A DNA stretch of 64,000 nt from Nitrospirota bacterium (GTDB lineage Bacteria > Nitrospirota > Thermodesulfovibrionia > Thermodesulfovibrionales > UBA6898), in NCBI GenBank assembly GCA_016217675.1, contig JACRHC010000051.1, positions 19,277 through 83,276 on the forward strand, read 5' to 3'. A model generated the notes under the pieces. That model worked only from the letters and a program-made list of their open reading frames with translations, made no database searches and was not told the DNA's origin. A program made the translations under genes and the position numbers. The first letter of the stretch is position 1. Each line of letters begins with the position of its first letter. Positions 27,806-36,814 of this stretch are shown one piece after another.

Positions 27806-29458
27806 ATGCTGAAATGGTTTCAAAATATGAGCCTTAAAGGAAAAGTATCCCTGGTTTTCGGTCTCATTATTTTCGCGGCAATCATAAGCATCGTCATGGG
27901 GCAGATAACCCTTGCCAGGGTGCAGGTCGGAGGCACGGTGTATACAGATATCGTGCGCAACATGCAGGCAGCTCACGATATCACAGTCCTTGGGCTCAAT
28001 ATAAACCTTTCGCGCGGCAGAGTGGCAGCATTGATGGCTGAAACTGACCAGGCAAAGAGACAGGGGCACATTGATGTGATCAGGGAACAGACAGCACTGA
28101 TCGATGAACTTTTCGGGCAGATCCGCAATGCCCTCGGCAGTTCCGGGGCAGCCGGGGCACAGGCCGACATACAAAAGGCTCAAGAGACATGGGAAGCAAT
28201 CAAGGCCACGAGGGACAAGGAAGTTATCCCCCTTCTTTTTGAAGGGCAAAAGGAAAAGGCGCAGGCCATCGGCGGAGGCATTCAAGCTGAACGCTTCAGG
28301 GCAATGCTGGAGACAACCCAACATGCGGATGCCAGGGTCAAGACCATGGTTGCCGACATGATTGCAAGGGTCAGGACTGAATCGCGGCTTCTGCGGTGGA
28401 GCTATATCCTGGGAGGCTCAATCGCAGTCATTGCCCTTCTGCTGATAGCAAGGATCTTTTCTGCAACGATCATATCACCGATCGTCGCGATCTCGAAGAA
28501 ATCAAAGGCCATGGCAGAGGGTGATTTCAGCGAGGCTTTCCCGGACGTGCAGCGCAAAGATGAGATCGGTCTGATGATGCATGATTTTGCCGTGATGTCA
28601 CGAAAGATTGCCGAAATAGTCGGCAGCATCAAGTCTGGGGTTATGGACCTTTCATCCTCTTCGAAGTCACTTTCTGCCACTGCAGACGGGCTGAGTAAAG
28701 GTGCAAGCAATCAGGCCATGCAGGCCCACCAGATTGCTGCATCAGCGCAGGAGATGAGCCAGACCATCACCGACATCGCAAGAAATGCTTCGGTGGCATC
28801 GGATTCGTCTTCAGAAGCGATGGATATAGCCAGTAGCGGCCGGCAGATCACAGACACCACGGTCGCGACCATCGACGAAGTAAAATCATCGACCTCACAC
28901 CTGGCCGCCCAGGTTGAGAAACTGAACAAGCGGGTTACCGAGATAGGAGACATTGTGACTGTCATCAAAGACATCGCAGATCAAACCAATCTTCTTGCCC
29001 TGAATGCAGCCATTGAAGCCGCACGGGCAGGAGAGCAGGGACGGGGGTTTGCCGTCGTGGCCGATGAGGTAAGAAAGCTCGCTGAAAGGACCATAAAGGC
29101 AACTGCAGAGATCTCGGCCAGAATAGGCGCGGTGCAGAAGGAAACCGCACAGACAGCGCAATCAATGGGGGAGTCTTCAATAGGGGTCGCAAAAGCCACT
29201 GGCCATATACAGAATCTGAATAACGTCCTTCAGATGATCGTGGATTCTGTCCAGAAGGTCAGGGACGAAGTCACCCAGATAGCTGCTGCAGTGGAAGAGC
29301 AGTCTGCAGCATCTGAAGAGGTTGTAAAAAATATCGAGGAGATAGCCCTCATCTCTAAGGAAATGGATAAAGAAGCGGAAAGCGTCAGGACCGAAATGCT
29401 CGTTCTAAGCAGTATTGGTGACAACCTGAAGAGGGATGTTGCCGGCTTTGTTATTTAA
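27806..29458 (+). CDS. methyl-accepting chemotaxis protein (4-helix-bundle sensor)
   Basis: 550 residues; ATG 27806 follows AGGAGG. Membrane helix 1 (~13-33), a four-helix-bundle periplasmic domain (~35-190, [20 protein letters not shown]), helix 2 (~195-215, [20 protein letters not shown]), HAMP (~216-270), then a long methyl-accepting coiled coil with the conserved tip [20 protein letters not shown]. No CheR-binding pentapeptide is seen at the C-terminus. The 4HB domain senses small ligands, so aerotaxis or energy taxis is possible; nothing in the sequence fixes the ligand. No other chemotaxis gene is adjacent. Confidence 0.93.
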   Translation: MLKWFQNMSLKGKVSLVFGLIIFAAIISIVMGQITLARVQVGGTVYTDIVRNMQAAHDITVLGLNINLSRGRVAALMAETDQAKRQGHIDVIREQTALIDELFGQIRNALGSSGAAGAQADIQKAQETWEAIKATRDKEVIPLLFEGQKEKAQAIGGGIQAERFRAMLETTQHADARVKTMVADMIARVRTESRLLRWSYILGGSIAVIALLLIARIFSATIISPIVAISKKSKAMAEGDFSEAFPDVQRKDEIGLMMHDFAVMSRKIAEIVGSIKSGVMDLSSSSKSLSATADGLSKGASNQAMQAHQIAASAQEMSQTITDIARNASVASDSSSEAMDIASSGRQITDTTVATIDEVKSSTSHLAAQVEKLNKRVTEIGDIVTVIKDIADQTNLLALNAAIEAARAGEQGRGFAVVADEVRKLAERTIKATAEISARIGAVQKETAQTAQSMGESSIGVAKATGHIQNLNNVLQMIVDSVQKVRDEVTQIAAAVEEQSAASEEVVKNIEEIALISKEMDKEAESVRTEMLVLSSIGDNLKRDVAGFVI

Positions 29459-29491
29459 CACCTGATAGTATCATTTATCCTCACGGCATGA

Positions 29492-32400
29492 TCATGAGGC
29501 AGGCAGGGCCTGCCTCAAGGCCTCGGCAGCCTGATGGATCTCTGCAAGCATGGTATCTGCATCCCGCTTTTTCATGTCGATCTCAAAACCATCAGGCAGG
29601 AATTTCATGCGGCCCTGCCATGCACCGTGGAGGTTAAAGACCATCTCCGGCTGCACGGGTGTGTCAGGAGAAAATACCACCCGCACCCTTTCCTGAACAG
29701 TCTGTATCTTCAGGGTCATGAGTTCCCGTGCAACAAGCTTCAGTCTCATGACCGCAAGCAGGCTGGATACTTCCTGCGGTATCTGACCGAACCTGTCCCG
29801 CAGTTCTGCAGCAAGCTCATCGATATTATTATCCGTTTTCAGGGACGAAATACGGCGGTACAGACTCATCCTGATCATCACGTCCTCAATATAGGTCTCA
29901 GGTATGAACGCAGATATATTGAGGTCAATGACCGGTTCTATCTCTTCCCTGATATCTTCGCCCCTGAGTTCGGCAACGGCCTTTTCAAGCATCTCGATAT
30001 ACAGATCAAAGCCGATTTCATGGATATGGCCTGACTGCTCAGGCCCGAAGATATTGCCTGCTCCCCTGATCTCAAGGTCCTTCATGGCAAGCCTGAAGCC
30101 TGCGCCAAGATAGCTCATCTCCTGCAAAGCCTGAAGCCGCTTCTTTGCCTCATCGCTCATCAGCGATTCTCCGGGGACAATGCAGAAGGCATATCCCCTG
30201 AGGTTGCCTCTTCCGACCCTCCCCCTGAGCTGATACAGGTCAGCGAGGCCCATCTTGTCAGCCCTGTTGATGATGATCGTGTTGGCCCTCGGGATATCCA
30301 GCCCGGAGCCGATAATAGATGTTGAAAGCAGGATATTGACATCCATCTCAAAGAACCGGTGCATGATATCCTCAAGCTCCCTGTCCGGCATCTGTCCGTG
30401 AGCAATGGCAAGCCGCGCCTCAGGAACAAGCATCTGGATGCGCTGGCCGATCTTAAAGATATCGCTGATCCTGTTATGCACAAAAAAGACCTGACCGCTC
30501 CGATCGAGTTCCCTGCTTATGGCGTCTTTAATCAGGTTCTCGTCGTACACGGTCACGGTCGTCCTGACCGCAAGCCTCTCCTCAGGCGGCGTTTCAATAA
30601 CGCTGATCTCACGGATGCCGGAGAGCGCCATATGGAGGGTTCGGGGGATAGGTGTTGCGGTCATATTCAGCACATCGACACTGCGCGCAAGCTCCTTGAT
30701 CCTCTCCTTCTGGCTGACGCCGAACTTATGCTCTTCATCAACAATCAGGAGGCCGAGAGCGCTGAATTCGAGCTTTTTCGAAAGGAGTGCATGCGTGCCG
30801 ATCACAATGTCCGCCTCTCCGCCAGAGAGCGCCTTCATGGTGTCATTGATCTCCTTGCGCGATCTGAACCTGCTGACATGGTCGATCCTGACCGGAAAGC
30901 CTGAGAACCGCTCCCTGAAATTGCGATAGTGCTGCTCTGCAAGGATGGTAGTCGGCACCAGCACTGCCACCTGCCGGTTATCGTACACTGCCTTGAAGGC
31001 AGCCCGCATTGCCACCTCAGTCTTGCCGTACCCCACATCGCCGCAAAGGAGCCTGTCCATGGGCTTTTCAGACTCCATATCGCGCTTGATATCTGCAATG
31101 GCGGTCAGCTGGTCAGGCGTCTCCTCATACGGGAAGAAGCCGTCAAACTCCCGGTGAAGCTCAGTGTCAGGGGTAAAGGTAAAACCGCGGGCAACCTTTC
31201 TGCCTGCGTACAGGGCAACAAGTTTTTCAGCAAGTTCATGGACTTTTTTCCGCGCCCGTTCCTTTTTCTTTTCCCAGGTCTTGCCGCCAAGCTTGTCCAT
31301 GTTCGGGACAACGCCCTCCTCCGACCGGTATTTTGAGAGCGCCTCGATATTCTGGATAGGGATATAGAGCCTGCCGTCCTGATATTCGAGCTGCATCAGT
31401 TCAAGTTCAGTTGACCCGCTCTGCCTTCTGACAATACCTGAGAATTTGCCCACACCATGGTCGCGATGCACAACAAAATCGCCGGGGATTATGTCATCGA
31501 GCGAGGCAAGGAGATTTGCGACCTTGGATCTCTTCTGCTGGCGGTATATTCGGCGCTCGCCAAAGATCTCACGTTCTGTCAGGATAAGCAGCCCTTCAAT
31601 ATGAAGGCCGCAGGACAGTTTCCCTTCGGTGATCGAAAGCCGGCCTTCAAAGGCAGGCAGGTCCTGCATCGCAATACGGGGCAGTTCGATCTCCTGTTCC
31701 CTGAAGAGATCCCGCAGCCTTTCTGCCTGACCAGCGGAGGGAAGGAAGATCAGCACCCTCTGCCCTTCCGCAATCCTCCTCAGGGTCTCGGGCAATGCCT
31801 CAAGACTTTTCCGCTCCTCAGGCAGGATGCCAAGGCCGCTCAAAGAAGGAAGCCCTGCATTGACCTGACGTATGGCAGGCAGATCCGCATCAGGCGTTTC
31901 GTCAGGCAGGCTCCCGGATTCAAAGGAATACCGTGAGAGAAATGTTGTCTGCCGGGGAAGAAGCTCTCTGTCGTCAGGCGAAAAAAGACAGTACCAGCGC
32001 CGGTCACCGGCTATATCCTTGAATCCCCAGCTCAGTTCAGGCTCTACTGCAGGAAAGATGGTGATAGCATCGACGTCTTTGATTGATTTCTGGCTCTCAA
32101 CATCGAACATCCTGAGCTGTTCAATCTCGTCGCCAAAGAACTCTGCGCGCACAGGATATTCAGACGTTGAGGGAAACACATCAATGATCCAGCCCCTCTG
32201 GCTGTATTGACCCTTTTCCGTTACCATCGAGACTGACCTGTATCCGAGGTCCAGAAGGGCCTGTTCAAAGGCAGATCGGTCCTGCTGCGCCCTGACACGT
32301 GCCCGGAGCAGCTGCTCATCCAGCAGTTCCCTGTCCCAGAACCCTGCATGCAGGTTCTGAAATGAGGTGACAAGTGAATCCTCAGACCCCATGCCGAGTA

Positions 32401-32662
32401 TGATCCCTGCACGTTCGCCTGCAAGTTCAGGCCCCTCTGCCTCGGGCATGAAAAGGACTTTCCTGGACGGAAAAAGCTGTTTGTAGAAATCAATGTCCTT
32501 CTTCAGTGCCTCTGCGCTCTCGTTGTCCTTGTCGATCGCTACAAAGGGGCCGGGGGCAAGGGCAAGCAGAGCTGCAGCAGATGATCCGGTGAGATTATAG
32601 ACGCGGTCATTGCCCTCAAGGAGCGGCTGAAATCTTTTTTTCAGATATGAATGGAGGTTCAA
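29492..32662 (-). CDS. mfd: transcription-repair coupling factor
   Basis: 1056 residues. Removes RNA polymerase stalled at lesions and recruits UvrA. N-terminal UvrB-homology region (~15-300), RNA polymerase-interaction (CarD-like) domain at ~375-460 (IIPGDFVVHRDHGVGKFSGI), SF2 translocase with MDRLLCGDVGYGKTEVAMRA (Walker A), IVDEEHKFGVSQKERI (DEEH), NMTATPIPRTLHMALSG, and motif VI QLRGRVGRGNLRGYAF, then a C-terminal TRCF domain. Slightly shorter than the ~1150 residues of E. coli Mfd, mainly in the N-terminal part. Start overlaps the stop of rfaE2 by 4 bases. Confidence 0.97.
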   Translation of the reverse strand: MNLHSYLKKRFQPLLEGNDRVYNLTGSSAAALLALAPGPFVAIDKDNESAEALKKDIDFYKQLFPSRKVLFMPEAEGPELAGERAGIILGMGSEDSLVTSFQNLHAGFWDRELLDEQLLRARVRAQQDRSAFEQALLDLGYRSVSMVTEKGQYSQRGWIIDVFPSTSEYPVRAEFFGDEIEQLRMFDVESQKSIKDVDAITIFPAVEPELSWGFKDIAGDRRWYCLFSPDDRELLPRQTTFLSRYSFESGSLPDETPDADLPAIRQVNAGLPSLSGLGILPEERKSLEALPETLRRIAEGQRVLIFLPSAGQAERLRDLFREQEIELPRIAMQDLPAFEGRLSITEGKLSCGLHIEGLLILTEREIFGERRIYRQQKRSKVANLLASLDDIIPGDFVVHRDHGVGKFSGIVRRQSGSTELELMQLEYQDGRLYIPIQNIEALSKYRSEEGVVPNMDKLGGKTWEKKKERARKKVHELAEKLVALYAGRKVARGFTFTPDTELHREFDGFFPYEETPDQLTAIADIKRDMESEKPMDRLLCGDVGYGKTEVAMRAAFKAVYDNRQVAVLVPTTILAEQHYRNFRERFSGFPVRIDHVSRFRSRKEINDTMKALSGGEADIVIGTHALLSKKLEFSALGLLIVDEEHKFGVSQKERIKELARSVDVLNMTATPIPRTLHMALSGIREISVIETPPEERLAVRTTVTVYDENLIKDAISRELDRSGQVFFVHNRISDIFKIGQRIQMLVPEARLAIAHGQMPDRELEDIMHRFFEMDVNILLSTSIIGSGLDIPRANTIIINRADKMGLADLYQLRGRVGRGNLRGYAFCIVPGESLMSDEAKKRLQALQEMSYLGAGFRLAMKDLEIRGAGNIFGPEQSGHIHEIGFDLYIEMLEKAVAELRGEDIREEIEPVIDLNISAFIPETYIEDVMIRMSLYRRISSLKTDNNIDELAAELRDRFGQIPQEVSSLLAVMRLKLVARELMTLKIQTVQERVRVVFSPDTPVQPEMVFNLHGAWQGRMKFLPDGFEIDMKKRDADTMLAEIHQAAEALRQALPAS

Positions 32663-33126
32663 GACGGCTGCGCTGATTGTAAAATCTTCTCGATGATCCG
32701 GGTCGTGGAAAGCCCTTTGACGAACGGAAGGCTGAGGGTCTTTTTTGCAATGTCTGCGCCTACGATATCCTGAGGCTTCCAGTCGCCGCCCTTGACGAGG
32801 ACGTCAGGCCTCACTGCCTTGATAAGGTTGTATGGGGTCTTTTCACGGAAGATCACAATGTAATCAACAGAGGCAAGACCTGAGAGGACCTCTGCCCTGT
32901 TCTTCTCGGCATTGACAGGCCTGCCGGGCTTGATGCCTGAGACCGAGGCATCCGAATTAAGTCCTATGATAAGGAGATCGCCCAGCTTCCTTGCCCGGTT
33001 CAGATACCGCACATGACCGGCATGAAGGATATCAAAACAGCCGTTTGTAAAGACGATCTTTTTGCCGTCTTTCCTGAGCCTTTCGCATATTTTTTTTATA
33101 GACTGCCTGTCCTGTATTTTTTTCAT
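32659..33126 (-). CDS. rfaE2: D-glycero-beta-D-manno-heptose 1-phosphate adenylyltransferase
   Basis: 155 residues (start at the second ATG, 33126, where AGGA lies 9 bases upstream; an ATG at 33135 is also in frame). Nucleotidyltransferase motifs VFTNGCFDILHAGHVRYL (HxGH) and LSTTRIIEKIL (the ISSTxI counterpart). Monofunctional equivalent of the C-terminal half of HldE; makes ADP-heptose for LPS inner core in the cytoplasm. Coupled to mfd. A heptosyltransferase-like GT9 gene lies at 39033. The presence of the pathway supports a Gram-negative envelope. Confidence 0.92.
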   Translation of the reverse strand: MKKIQDRQSIKKICERLRKDGKKIVFTNGCFDILHAGHVRYLNRARKLGDLLIIGLNSDASVSGIKPGRPVNAEKNRAEVLSGLASVDYIVIFREKTPYNLIKAVRPDVLVKGGDWKPQDIVGADIAKKTLSLPFVKGLSTTRIIEKILQSAQPS

Positions 33127-33163
33127 GATAGCCATTCCTGCTCTTGCTCCGGTTTTGTTTTAG

Positions 33164-33252
33164 CCTCCCCTCCTTAGCAAGGAGGGGTTGGGGGGAGGTT
33201 ATGAACAAAATGCTATTAAAACCCCACCTCGCCTCCCCTTAGTAAGGGGAGG
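33164..33252. repeat. REP-like dispersed palindromic element, two half-copies
   Basis: Hairpin 1: CCCCTCCTT-AGC-AAGGAGGGG (33167-33187), followed by TTGGGGGGAGGTT. About 20 bases later AACCCCACCTCG leads into hairpin 2: CCTCCCCTT-AGT-AAGGGGAGG (33232-33252). Both stems are perfect with 3-nt loops. The element at 63901-63976 has the same parts in the opposite order, so these look like two partial copies of one repeat family in the rfaE2-nudix gap. Confidence 0.75.
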
Positions 33253-33333
33253 AACAACCCTACTCAACATGAAAAAAGAGAAGACGCGATGCCCTCTCCG
33301 GATATATCCCAATGCTATCGAAATAATATCGCG

Positions 33334-33780
33334 CTATGCCTCCGACTCCTTCAGCCTTGCGTTTGCCTTCTCCAGGATCGACCGGTCGCCCCGGTAACTG
33401 ATCTTCTCAAGGGCAGTATTAAGGGAAAACCACTCAGCACTGTCAACCTCAGCGTCGTGGTCTGCGGTATTGCCCCTCAAATACTCCATGAGATAAAAGG
33501 AGACCGACTTCCTGCATTTCGCATTCTCACCCTTTATGTAGTACCAGTAGTTAATATCTCCGAGCTTGTCTACAATCCTTCCGGTCAGACCTGTCTCTTC
33601 CCTGACCTCCCTCACCGCAGTCATCTCAGGCGTCTCTCCTTTGTCAACGATACCTTTCGGAAGACACCAGGCCTTGCCACCCTTCACGGAAACAAGGGCT
33701 ATCTCTATGCCGTTTGCAAGCCTCCTGAAGATGACCCCTCCGGCAGATGTCTGTTTGATCAGCGCAGCGGGCTTGATCAT
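33334..33780 (-). CDS. Nudix hydrolase
   Basis: 148 residues with a full Nudix box, GIVDKGETPEMTAVREVREE followed by TGLTG (pattern GX5EX7REUXEEXGU), at ~residues 43-65. An N-terminal SAGGVIFRR strand is typical of diadenosine-polyphosphate or 8-oxo-dGTP type members. Hydrolyses a nucleoside diphosphate linked to another group; exact substrate unknown. Overlaps the end of the ybgC-like gene by 4 bases, so it is in the same operon. Confidence 0.92.
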   Translation of the reverse strand: MIKPAALIKQTSAGGVIFRRLANGIEIALVSVKGGKAWCLPKGIVDKGETPEMTAVREVREETGLTGRIVDKLGDINYWYYIKGENAKCRKSVSFYLMEYLRGNTADHDAEVDSAEWFSLNTALEKISYRGDRSILEKANARLKESEA

Positions 33781-34184
33781 CCCTGTCCCCCTTCCTTGAC
33801 CGCCTGCATAATATCCTGCCGCAGCCGCAAAGGCTTCATCTGAGGGTTCACAGATCCGAGTTTCACCTCTGCATGCACCAGTCGCTCGTTGGTTGCGTCA
33901 CGCCTGATCTCATGGCTGAAGCTGATGGATGCAGGACCGACGCGGTCGACGACCGTTTCGATGGCAAGGATATCGCCATATCTGCCGGGAGAATAGTATT
34001 TAAGGGATGCCTCGGCAACGACAAAGAATATGCCGTCTTCTATGAGCTGTTTCATGCTGATGCCCTTTGACTCAAGAAATTCGGTCCTGGCGCGCTCGCA
34101 GTATTTCAGGTAGTTCGCATAATAGACGACATTGCCGCAGTCAGTATCCTCGTAATAGATCCTGAGCCTGAGAATAGGGGCCAT
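33777..34184 (-). CDS. ybgC: YbgC-type acyl-CoA thioesterase
   Basis: 135 residues, hotdog fold. Motif YYEDTDCGNVVYYANYLKYC contains the catalytic Asp of the 4-hydroxybenzoyl-CoA thioesterase/YbgC family, followed by ERARTEFLESKGIS. Hydrolyses short or medium acyl-CoA/acyl-ACP; in E. coli ybgC is in the tol-pal operon. Here it sits between rseP and a Nudix gene. Start is 2 bases after the rseP stop; length is typical. Confidence 0.92.
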   Translation of the reverse strand: MAPILRLRIYYEDTDCGNVVYYANYLKYCERARTEFLESKGISMKQLIEDGIFFVVAEASLKYYSPGRYGDILAIETVVDRVGPASISFSHEIRRDATNERLVHAEVKLGSVNPQMKPLRLRQDIMQAVKEGGQG

Positions 34185-34186
34185 GC

Positions 34187-35266
34187 TCAGAAGGTCTTTC
34201 CGGTGATAAGCCTTACAATATCATTGTAAAAGGCAAAGGCCATAAGGCTGAGCAGCAGCACAAGGCCGACCTTCTGCGAGATGATGATCACCTTATCGCT
34301 GAGCGGCTTTCTCCTGATTGCCTCAATGCCCATAAACAGGAGATGTCCGCCGTCAAGCACAGGGATCGGCAAAAGGTTTAGCACGCCCAGATTGATGCTG
34401 ATAACCGCCATAAAGGTGAAGAAGCTCATCGCACCGTGGCTCGCCTGCTGGCCTGCCATCTGAAATATCATGATCGGGCCGCCGATCGTGTCGGCAGGAA
34501 TGATCCGCTGAACCAGCTTCACCATCGAAACCAGCGTCAGCTCTGAAATATCCCAGGTGCGTGAAACGGCAAGAGTGAAGGCACTGATAATCCCCGTCTT
34601 TTTTATATCGGTCTTCCCCGACGGCGCTATGCCGATAAGACCCACCTCTTTATCCTCACCGAAAAGGTTCTTGACCACCTTCTTCTCCGGCCGCACCATA
34701 AGGGTGAGGATGCTCCCGCCTCTGTCGATCTTGATGGTCAGCTCTTTACCCGGCTGTTCATGGATGATCTCTGTCATCTCATCCCATCGGATGATCTGCC
34801 TTCCATCGACCTCTATGACCCTGTCCCCTTTCATAACTCCCTGCTGAGCAGCCGGAGAATTGGGCGTGATATCACCAACTTCAGCAAGCATGTACGGCAC
34901 ACCGTTGATGAATACCGCAAAGAAGATGAGCACGGCAAAACAGAGGTTGAAAAACGGTCCGGAAAAAACCACACAGAACCGCTTCCAGATGGGCTGGAAA
35001 TTGTAGGCCCTGTGCTTTTCTTCCTCAGAAATCACTTCTTCCTCTTCCGGCGTATCAGACTGGCCTAACATCTTCACATACCCACCAAGAGGAAACGCAG
35101 AGAGCAGGTATTCTGTCTCGCCGTATTTCCTGCCGATGATCTTCGGACCGAAACCCAACGAAAATTTCAGGACCTTTATGCCAAGGGACTTTGCAAAAAT
35201 AAAATGGCCTAACTCGTGCACAAAGACGAGTATGCCTAACAGTACTGCTGCGTAAATGAGCATCAT
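34187..35266 (-). CDS. rseP: site-2 zinc protease RseP
   Basis: 359 residues. Membrane metalloprotease with HELGH at residues 17-21 in the first helix and the second metal motif NLLPIPVLDGGHLLF (LDG) near ~300. One PDZ domain (~115-190, SPAAQQGVMKGDRVIEVDG) and three to four membrane helices in all. Performs intramembrane cleavage of anti-sigma factors in envelope stress. Overlaps dxr by 4 bases (ATGA), the common dxr-rseP arrangement, and has AAGGAG upstream. Confidence 0.95.
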   Translation of the reverse strand: MMLIYAAVLLGILVFVHELGHFIFAKSLGIKVLKFSLGFGPKIIGRKYGETEYLLSAFPLGGYVKMLGQSDTPEEEEVISEEEKHRAYNFQPIWKRFCVVFSGPFFNLCFAVLIFFAVFINGVPYMLAEVGDITPNSPAAQQGVMKGDRVIEVDGRQIIRWDEMTEIIHEQPGKELTIKIDRGGSILTLMVRPEKKVVKNLFGEDKEVGLIGIAPSGKTDIKKTGIISAFTLAVSRTWDISELTLVSMVKLVQRIIPADTIGGPIMIFQMAGQQASHGAMSFFTFMAVISINLGVLNLLPIPVLDGGHLLFMGIEAIRRKPLSDKVIIISQKVGLVLLLSLMAFAFYNDIVRLITGKTF

Positions 35267-36417
35267 TTCAGTATCTCCTTAATCGAGGACTCCGCTGCAA
35301 GCCGGGCCCAACTGTCTGCTGCGAGCACATCATCAAGCGAGGGATGCAGAATAACTGCATGCCCTGTGACCGTTTTCCTGATGATCGCAGGAATATCATT
35401 AAACCCGATAGCCTTATCGAGAAACGCATGCACAGCCACCTCGTTCGCTGCATTGAGTACAGCAGGAACGGTCCCCTCCTGACGTATTGCTTCATACGCA
35501 TACGTAAGGCAAGGGAAACTTTCGTAATCAGGCTTCTTAAACGTAAGCTGACCGAGCTTCTCAAGCTCAAGACCCTGCAGAGGGAGATCGAGCCGGTCAG
35601 GCCAGGAGAGCGCATACGCAATCGGAGCGCGCATATCAGGCATGGACATCTGGGCAAGAAAGGTCCTGTCCCTGAACTCCACCATCGAATGCACAATGCT
35701 CTGCGGATGGATCAGCACGTCGACATGGTCAGGGGAAAGATCAAAGAGCCAGCAGGCCTCGATCACCTCAAGCCCCTTGTTCATCAGCGTTGCAGAATCT
35801 ATCGATATCTTCCTGCCCATGGACCAGTTCGGGTGCTTCAGCGCATCCTCTGCAGTTATGTCGTCAAGTTCGTCTTTGGCCCTGTTCACAAAAGGACCGC
35901 CTGAAGCGGTCAGCACGATCCTCCTGACCTCATCCTTCTTCCGTCCTTCGAGGCACTGGTATACTGCCGAGTGTTCGCTGTCCACAGGAATGATCCTGAC
36001 CCCATTTCTCTTTGCCTCGGCCATGACGAGGCTTCCTGCCATGACAAGGGCCTCCTTGTTGGCAAGGCCGATATCCTTGCCTGCACGTATGGCAGTAAGG
36101 GTCGGAAGCAGTCCGGCAGAGCCGACAATGGCAGAGACCACCATATCAGCAGTTTCGTGGGCAGCAGCCTGGTTGATACCGTCAGGCCCGAAAAGGATCT
36201 TTGTGCCGCGGACCCGCGTCGCAAGCTTTTCTGCCATCTTCTCGTCAGCAACAGCCACAACTTCAGGCCTGAATGCGGTTATTTGGTCTTCAAGAAGGTT
36301 GATGTTCCTGCCTGCGACAAGCGCAACTGCCCTGTAGTCTGAACGGTTCCGGGAGATGACATCGAGTGTGCTCTGGCCGATCGAGCCGGTTGACCCGAGG
36401 ATCGTTATACGTTTCAT
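35263..36417 (-). CDS. dxr: 1-deoxy-D-xylulose 5-phosphate reductoisomerase
   Basis: 384 residues. NADPH-dependent second step of the MEP isoprenoid pathway. N-terminal Rossmann motif ILGSTGSIGQSTLDVI, GLANKEALVMAG, the metal site PVDSEHSAVYQCLEG, SGGPFVNR and the SIDSATLMNKGLEVIEACWL region, MRAPIAYALSWP and a C-terminal NAANEVAVHAFL. All expected motifs are present and the length is normal. First gene of the run down to mfd; the 5' side holds only the SEC-C remnant. Confidence 0.97.
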   Translation of the reverse strand: MKRITILGSTGSIGQSTLDVISRNRSDYRAVALVAGRNINLLEDQITAFRPEVVAVADEKMAEKLATRVRGTKILFGPDGINQAAAHETADMVVSAIVGSAGLLPTLTAIRAGKDIGLANKEALVMAGSLVMAEAKRNGVRIIPVDSEHSAVYQCLEGRKKDEVRRIVLTASGGPFVNRAKDELDDITAEDALKHPNWSMGRKISIDSATLMNKGLEVIEACWLFDLSPDHVDVLIHPQSIVHSMVEFRDRTFLAQMSMPDMRAPIAYALSWPDRLDLPLQGLELEKLGQLTFKKPDYESFPCLTYAYEAIRQEGTVPAVLNAANEVAVHAFLDKAIGFNDIPAIIRKTVTGHAVILHPSLDDVLAADSWARLAAESSIKEILK

Positions 36418-36508
36418 ATATTTATTATTATACTAAATAGAATGGTCTTTTATCCCTGCTCCTGAATGAGTAACGAACCGTTTTACCTGTCTGAGCCGTC
36501 TAAGCCGC

Positions 36509-36720
36509 TTAATGGGCCATGCCACAGCATTTCCTGAACTTCTTTCCGCTGCCGCAGGGACAGGGCTCATTTCGTCTCTTGCATGCGTCCGCTTTCGAGG
36601 TCAAGCTCATCGACTGTCTGATTGCCGATGCTGTCAGATGCTTCAATTACAAGCTGGCCTGAGATGCCCGGAAGATGGCCTTGGTCCTGATTTACGGAAA
36701 GTATAAGGCTCTCAGGTCAC
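36509..36720 (-). pseudogene. remnant of a SEC-C-tailed protein, frameshifted
   Basis: Minus-strand translation ending at the TAA 36509-36511 gives [19 protein letters not shown], a complete SEC-C zinc motif (CxCxnCC) at a C-terminus. Upstream the coherent reading frame is shifted by one base ([19 protein letters not shown] then [16 protein letters not shown], stop). There is no intact start or N-terminus before the divergent kinase gene at 36815. It looks like the decayed tail of a SEC-C protein; the parent family is not clear. Confidence 0.45.
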
Positions 36721-36814
36721 ATCCCATTCTTTCCTGGTATTTTTTCTCTCGCATCCCGGAGCATTCTGTCATATAATGCTTATAGAATAAGGAGACTCGT
36801 TGAGGGGGGATGTT

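Noticed and set aside
29534..31936. Several plus-strand open frames of 100-180 codons across mfd
   Set aside because: All are antisense to clear Mfd motifs and without ribosome binding sites.
36560..36600. A further selenocysteine reading of the TGA after GRMQETK in the SEC-C remnant
   Set aside because: The SEC-C motif continues in a different frame, so a frameshift and not recoding is needed; no hairpin or Cys homology supports Sec.
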